This document shows, piece after piece, positions 56,039-64,000 of a DNA stretch of 64,000 nt (within the stretch, counting starts at the first letter, position 1; each line of letters opens with the position of its first letter). Position numbers and translations under genes: made by a program. The DNA is taken from positions 18,490,295 to 18,554,294 of the forward strand of contig CM057002.1 in assembly GCA_029891345.1 (NCBI GenBank), written 5' to 3'. The notes under the pieces were generated by a model. It made no database searches, was not told the origin of the DNA, and saw only the letters and a list, made by a program, of their open reading frames with translations. The DNA comes from Dryococelus australis. Taxonomy: Eukaryota; Arthropoda; Insecta; Phasmatodea; Phasmatidae.

Positions 56039-56278
56039 CTCTCTGTGTCAGAGGTAAAGGGGCACTATGTCACACATATGAAACTTTACAGGAGTGCTCT
56101 GTGGCACGACACCATTATGGCACATCCTTTCCTAGACGCTAAATAGCTTATTATTCCGTGTAGGAGAGAGTGCTTTGTGCATCCGCAAAGAGCATAAGAA
56201 ATACAATAAAACCTCAGTTTTGTAAAACCTCCAATAGCACAGAAGTACAAAACGATTTTTATACGCGGCACGTTTAGG
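56039..56278. other. No gene or recognised repeat
   Basis: Unassigned spacer. Confidence 0.4.
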
Positions 56279-56412
56279 AAACTAAACACAGTGTGTACAT
56301 TTCATCGCTCTCAAAAGTTAACGTCTGAGACTGCAATAAAAAATATTTATTAGGTGTTAATGCCTTTTGGGAGGGCCTTAAAAAGTGCTCACTTCACCGT
56401 GAACAGCCTATA
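56279..56412 (-). mobile_element. MITE-B, right half only
   Basis: AAACACAGTGTGTACATTTC, AACGTCTGAGACTGCAATAA and GTGCTCACTTCACCGTGAAC then AGCCTATA. The left tip and neighbouring half are missing. Confidence 0.82.
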
Positions 56413-56838
56413 ACAAGCTAATCCCAGAGGAAACCTGTTCACGCCACGAAATGGAGAAGAAGTAGACCCAAATATAGTCTTCAGCGCGGACCTGTCTGTG
56501 CACAGTATTTTAAAACAGGGGTCTTGCTCTGGTAGGGGCGCAGTGTATCCTTGATCCTCTGCCGAGTCGCAAGCCTTTTTTTCCCCTTCATGAGAAATAT
56601 TCGTTTAGATGCCTGTGTTCGTTTCCAACTCGAGTTTTATTCTGTCGGAGTTTACTTTATGCAAGTTTCGTTCGTCTTTGTGACATCAGCAGGTGTTTTC
56701 CGCGGTCGTGCACAATTGCAAACAAAACGTTTCAAACAGTTGCCCATCGGAAAGTGATCTAGGGCATGCATGAGAAGGGCACGCTGTTCGTGCCCTTGGC
56801 TGACGAGGGCACTCCAGGGTGCATAATGTCAGGTAGGT
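56413..56838. other. No gene or recognised repeat
   Basis: A 68-codon frame at 56551-56757 has no domain. Confidence 0.4.
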
Positions 56839-57077
56839 ATAGGCTATTCACGTCAAAGTGAGCACTTTCGAAAGCCCTCTCATTTGAAACAATAGTCAAT
56901 AAATGTGTTTTATTTTAGCTGTAGACATTAACTTCAGAGTGCCGTGGAATATAGACGCTCTGCTTGTTACTTACATAGTATTATTTATTTAGAAAGGTGG
57001 TTAAATGATAAAAGATGGGTGAAATAAAGAAGTAACTAGGGCCTCAGCAGTGCTCACTTTACCGTGAACAGCCTATA
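56839..57077 (+). mobile_element. MITE-B (subtype b), full length
   Basis: Tips AGGCTATTCACGTCAAAGTG and GTGCTCACTTTACCGTGAAC then AGCCTATA. Interior GCCCTCTCATTTGAAACAAT and TTCAGAGTGCCGTGGAATAT. Confidence 0.9.
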
Positions 57078-57481
57078 AGTGTTCCTGGTGAATTCTAACC
57101 CAGCCAAAGCTATTTATCAACTTTGCCTACAGCTTCACAACTGGTACAGCGCTGTTATTAAAAATATTGAAGAGACAACCAATATGGCATCACTTTTTAC
57201 ATGATAAAAATGAGATTGACGCAGTTTCCTTGTCAATTTTTTTAAATTCTGTTTCATATTTTTATTTCTTGCAATTCCATTTGAGACGCTTGACCCCCGG
57301 AAACCTATCCCATGCGTACGGCCCTGGTTTTGCGAATGTCCACAAAACACTCACTCGCATGTCAATGCAACCACAGACGCAGACTTCGTATTTTATAGAA
57401 GGACGGCAAGTCTTCACACTTTCCACGATAGTACCCGTGTAAATCTGCCCCCACCCCGGTTTTTCCCACCCATCCCCCAGA
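57078..57481. other. No gene or recognised repeat
   Basis: A 91-codon frame at 57167-57442 has no domain. Confidence 0.4.
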
Positions 57482-57932
57482 CATATTCTATATATACACA
57501 CATACATATTCTATATATACACACATACATATATTTATATATATACATATTTATATATATGTATATGTATGTATATAATATATATACATATATGTATTTA
57601 TATATACATATATTTATATATATATACATATATGTATTTATATATACATATATTTATATATATACATATATGTATATGTATTTATATATACATATATTTA
57701 TATATATACATATTTTTATATATATACATATTTTTATATATGTATATGTATATATAATATATATTTATATATATACATATTTTTATATATGTATATGTAT
57801 GTATATATAATATATACATATATGTATATGTATTTATATATACATACATATTTATTTATATACATATTTATATATATACATATTTATATATATACATATT
57901 TATATATATACATATTTATATATATTATATAT
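57482..57932. repeat. AT-rich minisatellite (TATATACATATTTATA-like)
   Basis: About 450 bp of variable higher-order units built from TATATACATA and TTTATATATA, with occasional TGTATATGTA. The tyrosine/isoleucine-rich open frames on both strands here are artefacts of it. Confidence 0.96.
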
Positions 57933-59018
57933 CACGCTCCCTTTCTCACTATCTCTCTCGCTCTACACACACACACACTGTGTACTGTATGTTTGTGCAC
58001 ACGTGAAACACTTATTTACCGGGGGGCAACGTTTTAAATATTTAAATGAAATTATTCTTACTGAAATATTGTTTCTGGCTATGTTGAGACCTATAAACAA
58101 GATATATTTAAGAAATACTGACGCATATAGTATGATGTACAGTAAATACATATTATAAACTGAAGTAGTGGCTAACCATATTTATCAACCCGACAGACTC
58201 TCCCCTTTATGACAAATACTTTGTGACTAAATATAATATATTCTCGTTTATGTTGGAAAAAAAGAAGAATACAAACAATTCCAAGCATTTACTTAAGTGA
58301 ACAGTGTTCTAATAGCAGTTGTAACACGATAAAGGGGCGGGGGGACTACGCAGCTCGCATGAGCACTCTATGCAGTTTTACTTATTTATGCGGGCTATAT
58401 TTTTAAATACTAGGAGACAGCTGTAGAAGTTATGCTGCAAAAACCATTTCACTAATCCCTTTAAAGTTAAAAGGTGCCAAATTGTGGCTTCCAGCAGAAA
58501 CCGTAAGGCATTCACCTTTCGCAATTATTATAATTTTTTTTAACGAAAAGGACCGCACAAGGTTTAATACAAATAACAGGATAATTGTCACTATTATAAA
58601 CATTAACATCGAAACACTTGTGAGCCAAAATGTTACTAAGATTTAAACCTATTGGTGTTTTAATGGAACTGTAGTCTGAATATTTATCTTGTCTTAATAT
58701 CAGCACTTCTGGCAATATACTACCAGTAAGCAAAACTGATTGTTCTAGGTAAAAACTTAATTTCATTTCCACCAGCGTTGCACTCTCATCAAGTTCATAT
58801 ATTGTAGACGTTATGTAATTGTTATTCTCCATTAGGGCCTGGCACTGCATAACTTTCTGAAACGTCGGTCTTGTATGCCTTCCATTTACAGCACACACTC
58901 TTTCTCTCCATCTCTGACTCCGCCCACGCCATGCCACGACGCGTGCGCTGGCGACTGGGAGACGACGAAACGCAATGGCGGAGGCAACGCCATGTGTTTA
59001 AAAATTCCGCCTCTCGAG
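57933..59018. other. No gene assigned
   Basis: A CA-run at 57967-57978 and G-run at 58335-58343. A 141-codon minus-strand frame (58512-58937) has no recognised domain. 58880-59230 is GC-rich. Confidence 0.4.
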
Positions 59019-59072
59019 ACGAGGCTTCGTACGTCATTTATTCCGCGACTGTGGAACGGCGTCCCTCGGGGC
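59019..59072 (+). pseudogene. Possible remnant of a non-LTR retrotransposon RT C-terminus
   Basis: One frame reads TRLRTSFIPRLWNGVPRG. The pattern R-x-S-F-x-P-R...L-W-N-x-x-P is typical of the region just after the reverse transcriptase domain in Jockey/CR1-type LINEs, where a few residues normally stand between PR and LWN. No upstream palm motif is visible in the surrounding GC-rich DNA. It could be chance. Confidence 0.25.
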
Positions 59073-59242
59073 GTATACCGCGCCAGTCTAATATACCGAA
59101 CACATCCCGCTCTTATATCCTGCCGTGGAAGTTGGCCCCGCGCCAACGCACGCGAGCAGACATGCTCGCCGCCTTGTCGTGTATGGACAGTCGCCACTCC
59201 TGACATCTTACACGCAGCACTCACACTGCAAGCTCGCCTTAT

Positions 59243-59356
59243 ACCTCAGGCTGTTCACGTTCAAGTCAGCTCTTTAGACAGCCCTGGTTATTTTTTTCCT
59301 ATCGGCAATTTTTTTTTTTTTAATCCTTTAACCACCTTTTTGAATAAATATTGCCA
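59243..59356 (-). mobile_element. MITE-B, left half, cut by a MITE-A fragment
   Basis: AGGCTGTTCACGTTCAAGTC, TTATTTTTTTCCTATCGGCA, TTTAACCACCTTTTTGAATA and AATATTGCCA. The MITE-A tip starts at this point and the rest of the MITE-B is absent. Confidence 0.82.
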
Positions 59357-59411
59357 AGCTGTTTAACGATAAAGTGAGCACTTCTGAAATCAACCTTACG
59401 AAAAAGTCTAA
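59357..59411 (-). mobile_element. MITE-A, terminal fragment
   Basis: GCTGTTTAACGATAAAGTGA, GCACTTCTGAAATCAACC and TTACGAAAAAGTC, then unrelated AT-rich sequence. Confidence 0.82.
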
Positions 59412-60150
59412 TTATTTCCTTTATTATTATTATTGCAATTTTCTTACAATCATTTTGACGATCTTCCTTTAGTATTTTCTTGCAAATTCTGCTTTCGGAA
59501 GCATCCAAAACGGAAATGCGCCCAAATTTTGTTACAAAAGCGGACTCTGCCGATTGTTTTTTTTTTTTTTTTTTTTTAACATTTAAAAAGTATATTTTAG
59601 TAAAATATTTTATAACGTAGCAAGATATATACATTCTTCTTTCGTATACGGCATAAATCGCACTTTTCTGACCATTTTCATGGCGTCTGTACTACTTCTT
59701 TACCAGTTCTTCATATTGTATAGTCAGGTGCAGTGCTCCATAGGCAGTTGATTTATTTTGAACCTTAAAAGCATTTCTACTAGCGTTGTATGTAAAAAAA
59801 AAAAAAAAAAAAAAAAAAAATGCAAATCCGCACGCTGTTCGCGCTTTGTTATACATGGGGTTGGCACATATTCGGAAAGTGTTTTGGATACATTGTGTTT
59901 AGGTTCAACCCTAAAATTAATAAACGTCATGTACATGCACAGCCAACATTTATGAAACAAACTTAGACCAATTAGCTAGTGATGATGGTGAGAAGTGTAT
60001 TTACAGTTATGAGGAAGCATTGGAAACACTGAAAGAGCAAATGTGCGAGCACGTTTATAGTTATTTGCGATTTTAATTAACAATTAAAGTACCTGCATTA
60101 AGCATCAGCATTGAAGAATTATGTGACTAAATAATTGTTTAGGTGGTCAA
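59412..60150. other. No gene or recognised repeat
   Basis: T-run at 59558-59578 and A-run at 59794-59820; frames here are made by these runs. Confidence 0.45.
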
Positions 60151-60580
60151 AGGCTGTTCACGATAAAGTGAGCAATATTGAAATCAACCATACAAGATAG
60201 TTACTGTCACTACCCTGCATGCATTGTAACGAGCGCACTTAGAATGACATGCACCCAGTAAAGTTGGTAATGATGGAGGGAAAGTAGTTCCATATCTTAA
60301 CGTTGATTTAAAAGTGTTAGGCAACCATTTTAAATAACTTAAATTATTAATTTCGCTTTCCGTTTTTTTTTATTGCATCGAAGTGTAAAAATGAGCAGAT
60401 TAGAAAAATAATGATTTTTGTCAACAATTTGTCACTTTCACTTGTTGACCGACGCGTGAATAAAGTGATGAGGCCCACGGCAATGTTAATTTCACATAAG
60501 GCGGAAGAATACACAACGTGCATACAATTAGATCTTAAGCAGCATTTTCAAAAGTGCTCATTTTACCGTGAACAGCCTAT
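60151..60580 (-). mobile_element. MITE-A, full length
   Basis: Tips GGCTGTTCACGATAAAGTGA and GTGCTCATTTTACCGTGAAC. Interior GTTGGTAATGATGGAGGGAA, ATTGCATCGAAGTGTAAAAA, TTGACCGACGCGTGAATAAA, TTAGATCTTAAGCAGC. Confidence 0.93.
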
Positions 60581-60716
60581 AGCAGTCAACGAAAAGCAAA
60601 GGTCACTGTGACGTCTTGTCTGACAATCTCAGCCCGACCAAGCAGTACTTCCCGTCGCGATGCGCAAAGCATTCAAGTACATTACAAAACAAAATTTCCC
60701 GTGTATTTCCCTACTG

Positions 60717-60990
60717 TTGCTTCGCATTTTTCTGAATCTCTGCTAAAGTTATATTTCCAGGATATTCCTCCGCCTCACGCAAACGAAACTTAACAGAGTC
60801 TAGAAAATTTCACCAAGGGGACAACGCATCGCATCTGTAGGTATTGCCAACATACATATTTTCTATTTGTTTTATTAATACTAATTATAAATTGAATATT
60901 ATGGCTTATAGATAAGATATTAATAAAATTTCAATTTAACCAAAAATAAATAAATATTATAAAACGAGTATAAAACACTTGTGATACGTG
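60717..60990 (+). mobile_element. MITE-C, both tips degraded
   Basis: GAATCTCTGCTAAAGTTATA, GATATTCCTCCGCCTCACGC, AACTTAACAGAGTCTAGAAA, GGGGACAACGCATCGCATC. The right end fades after AAAACACTTGTGATACGTG. Confidence 0.75.
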
Positions 60991-61444
60991 CCAAAATCAC
61001 GTTTCTGTTTGTTTTTAAATACTTGCTTTCTCTAGCATGGAGTCAAATATTGTCAAAAGCAAATAATCATTCATTTATCGCGAGTTTTAAATCGCAAAAT
61101 ATTGGATATTGTACGGATAACTTGCCGGCCAGATATCATCGGGCTGTTGTGAGCACTGAATAAAATACCAGATAACATGCCGTCGTTCTGTGACGTCATG
61201 TCGGGCTGTCGTGGCGTGTTTGTCGGGCTATTGTGGGGACCTTCACCCGTCATAACGAATTCATGGTTTTCCGAAATTGTTTATATTTTGAAAAGAAAAC
61301 TAGGAAATAGCCCCAATTGTAACTGGCTGGCCTATTGAACTCGCGCAGCAGCACAGCCATAATCATTCAACTACAAACTCGTATTCGTGTTACAATAATG
61401 ATTTTGCCAAATTTTTGCAGATTTAATTATCTAACGTAACTATG
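60991..61444. other. No gene or recognised repeat
   Basis: GTCGGGCT appears twice near 61200-61230. Nothing else noted. Confidence 0.4.
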
Positions 61445-61825
61445 AATTCGCAGTCTCTTCGCACTTTTTGAGTCAAACCTATGGAAAAAAATTACCTCAT
61501 GTATGACGCGTTTGATTATTTCCTAAACATGTAATTTATCACAAACCTCTGTTAAGAAAAAAAAAACTTATTTTGTGTTAAAATTGTAGTTTAACCATAT
61601 TTCCTTTATAATTTATAGTACATTTATAATAAAGACGCAAAAAGACAGTGAGAAAACAAATGTGTTGGAGGCCTAGTAAGAAATAGTTCTCAGGCAAGAT
61701 CTAACAACCTCCGTGTAATTTTGTAAACCTGGCTAAGCTCAGTTTGCACGAGGCGGAGGAATATCCTAGAAGTAGAACTTTATCAGGGCTTCAGAAAAGT
61801 TGGAAATACCCGTGAATGGACTATA
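61445..61825 (-). mobile_element. MITE-C, full length
   Basis: CTTCGCACTTTTTGAGTCAA, AATTACCTCATGTATGACGC, core, GTTTGCACGAGGCGGAGGAA, AGGGCTTCAGAAAAGTTGGA and the tip GTGAATGGACTATAG. Confidence 0.82.
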
Positions 61826-61952
61826 GTCTAAGGTGGCCATATTTTTCCGACCCGAATTCGGGACGCTCGTTTTGGCTCATAAATGGTCGGTAGGAGGAAG
61901 GGGGGGTAGAGGAGAGAGAAGGGGGAGGATGGAGGGGTGAGGGGGTAGGAGG

Positions 61953-62015
<63 letters not shown>

Positions 62016-62400
62016 AGAGTGAGGGATGGCCTGTTCACAAGGTGTTTTGTTAAAAAAAAAGAGAATACCATTGTTATTTGTTACAAATTATTTATCATAA
62101 GGCGTATGATTTATTGATAATGGACAATAAATAAAAACAATGACATTCTTTGTTATTTTACTTTGATCAAAAATTTGAGTTAAGTGTCAATAGTTAATTG
62201 AGTTTTGTCCGATGACCAAAAATCGTTCATCAATGAAAACACGCATTATGTTGGTGCATTAGTGCCTAAACTGGCCACACCACGAGTCATCGCTGTCAGG
62301 TCCCAACATTCGGGGCAAACGGCCGTCCCGAATTACCCTCTAAAAAATTAGGGACACGACCTCGAAAAACGGGACGTCTGGTAATCTTGTCCCATTGTCT
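61826..62400. repeat. Possible hAT-like element with GA microsatellite
   Basis: GGTGGCCATATTTTTCCGAC and CGAATTCGGGACG at the left and, inverted, GATTACCAGACGTCCCG and GGTAATTCGGGACG at the right have a loosely similar design. The match is weak and no 8 bp target duplication was read. Confidence 0.25.
61956..62006. repeat. (GA)n microsatellite
   Basis: About 25 GA units within a longer purine-rich tract that starts near 61890. It produces the serine/leucine repeat of the 64-codon minus-strand frame. Confidence 0.96.
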
Positions 62401-63677
62401 TGTCTATGCTACAGTGCAAGTTCAATTACTAGTTGGGCTAGGGCGAGTTACAATCAGGTTAGGAACAATACGGCACTTCTTATGGGAGAGTTTGGTATAG
62501 GGACAATTACCGCCGCTAGGTGCGCAATGTTCCAAAAAATTACTTTTAATTAAAACTTTAAGCTACGCGAATAATAAAAGAGAAGGATTTTACTCAGTTA
62601 CGAAGTTGTGTATCTGATTTATGATTATTAAAACTATCGGGATTTTTTTTTACTTAGTAAATACACAAAACCTGGTACGTTGCCGACACTAGCGCTTACC
62701 TAGTGGCGAATATTTTTGTTTGCCAAACTTTTCACATTGATCTTCCCAATCTGTAGTAGAATAAACATCAGTTGGCCGTGGCGGTACGTTCGGAATTATC
62801 TATTTGACGTGAATAAGTCTTTAAATTTGCGACCATAGTAGGAGGCAACTCAGAAAATCAGATGATAACAAAATCGGGAGATAGTTTGGAATTGCAACTC
62901 CGAATCTATCGTCTACATTCGTAATTCATTTACACCACTCGATTGTCAAAGGATCAAAGAATATGTTAGGTTGAGTGAGGAATGTGAAGCTTCAAGGGTG
63001 GGGGATGGGCCCGTAATTCTTAGTTCGTATCGCCACGTCTCATAACTTCCGCGTAGTATAACTTTCGACTAGGAGAAGCTACGACTCTCGTTTCATTTTC
63101 AATCGACAGCTCTCAGCGATATCAATCGATTGCATGTATAAAATATATGCGTAGCGTGGTTTTGGTGAAGTTGTACGAGTTTAATGTAAAAATTTAAGAA
63201 AACTTAACAAATGTAGGCATATACTCGTCAAAAAGCCAAGTCGAAACACAGAAATCGTATACGGTTGGAAAGAGCGTCTCAAAAGGAATCCAGTGATACC
63301 CATAAAACCCCATATGATCGAGTGAAGCAGTGCCGGGAACATAAAATAAACATCAAGGCGTCCGAGCGCGCCAACGTAGACGTATTCACGCAAAACAAAC
63401 GGCCGTGTCCTCAACACAGCCAAACCCCAATTTTTAAAAACATAAAACGGGCTAGTGATAGGAAGAATCCAATATGGCTCGGGGCAAGGTTCCCCTTAGG
63501 CAGGCTGGCGGATGGGTTGCGTCAGCGTGAAGACAGTTCTCGTCGTGGTCAGTGTTTGAGAACTGTTACTTCCTGGCTGTATCAGTAGACGAGGCATGCA
63601 AGAGACGTGAGAGCTACTTCCTGTCTGCAAACACGATCCGCTGACTGCGGCGACACACACACTGCCACGCCATTTCG
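62401..63677. other. No gene assigned
   Basis: AT-rich, with an 80-codon minus-strand and a 107-codon plus-strand frame at 63181-63588 overlapping each other. Neither shows a domain. Confidence 0.4.
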
Positions 63678-64000
63678 TAGTTCACGATCAAGTGAGCGCT
63701 TTTGAAATCAACCTTGGAAAAATTTCACTGCTCCTGCCTGGCATATATTTTAACGAGCATTCTGAACAACATGAGCCCAGTAAAGTTGGTAACGATGGAT
63801 GGAAAGTAGTTCCATATCTTAACGTCGAATAAAATATGTTAGGTAACCATCTGTGGTAGCTTAAATTATTTCTTTCGCTTTGTTTTTTTTTTTTTTGTTT
63901 TTAATATACCTAAACGTAAAAATTAGCAGATTTATTAAATATTTACTTTTCTAATAATCTCACACTTTGGCTTGTCCAACGCATGAACCAAAAGTGGTAA
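63678..64000 (-). mobile_element. MITE-A, truncated by the window end
   Basis: TAGTTCACGATCAAGTGAGC, AAATCAACCTTGGAAAAATT, GCCCAGTAAAGTTGGTAACG, GTTAGGTAACCATCTGTGG, CCAACGCATGAACCA. The last 50-100 bp lie beyond the window. Confidence 0.9.

Noticed and set aside
58875-59366. 163-codon frame as a gene
   Set aside because: It lies in a GC-rich patch with open frames on both strands and runs into a MITE-B tip. Only the short RT-like motif is kept as a weak candidate.

Overview
This 64 kb window looks like intergenic or intronic DNA of a eukaryote, most likely an arthropod and probably an insect. It is AT-rich by eye and has no operons, no dense coding and no open frame above 195 codons. It is packed with Pol III-type (tRNA-derived) SINEs, short non-autonomous DNA transposons (MITEs) and microsatellites. 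One SINE body resembles tRNA-derived SINEs I associate with polyneopteran insects, but the species cannot be settled from the sequence alone. I found no convincing protein-coding gene, no intact tRNA or rRNA gene and no CRISPR array.

The dominant structure is a clan of related MITEs, named here for convenience. MITE-A (about 360-430 bp, 24 loci) and MITE-B (about 200-245 bp, 17 loci) have different interiors but nearly identical terminal inverted repeats of about 30 bp, beginning GGCTGTTCACGGTAAAGTGA. MITE-C (about 360-530 bp, 9 loci and one outlying relative at 21.3 kb) has different tips, but its subterminal block resembles one end of MITE-A. By my coordinates the three families cover roughly a quarter of the window, in both orientations, often nested or abutting.

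Around and inside them lie three kinds of tRNA-derived SINE (SINE-1 about 180-265 bp, nine copies; SINE-2, two copies; SINE-3, one copy with a perfect 13 bp target duplication). There are two PIF/Harbinger-like elements with TTA target duplications (32242-33534 and 40561-41162) and two foldback elements with 85-95 bp arms (34043-34416 and 45810-46399). A third element with matching tips lies at 53323-53928, and a duplicated repeat of about 490 bp (13768 and 28347) supplies a filled/empty pair for one MITE-A insertion. Simple repeats include TA tracts, a 450 bp AT minisatellite (57482-57932), a 35 bp x 4 tandem array (42778-42915), a GACG/GGAC tract and a GA tract.

Layout: 0-6.6 kb, MITE/SINE nests; 7.6-15 kb, MITEs with SINEs and the first copy of the duplicated repeat; 16-19 kb, largely unassigned with a CCGT-rich inverted-repeat element; 19-21.5 kb and 23-26 kb, MITE clusters; 27.8-29.2 kb, second copy of the duplicated repeat with its inserted MITE; 31-36 kb, SINEs, a Harbinger-like insertion and a foldback; 37-45.8 kb, MITEs, SINEs and the second Harbinger-like element; 45.8-54 kb, a purine-rich foldback, scattered MITEs and two other repeat elements; 54.8-64 kb, more MITEs and the AT minisatellite. 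The remaining intervals hold nothing I can name. The elements do not form a pathway. What can be read is relative insertion history: MITEs first, with SINEs and Harbinger-like elements landing in them later.
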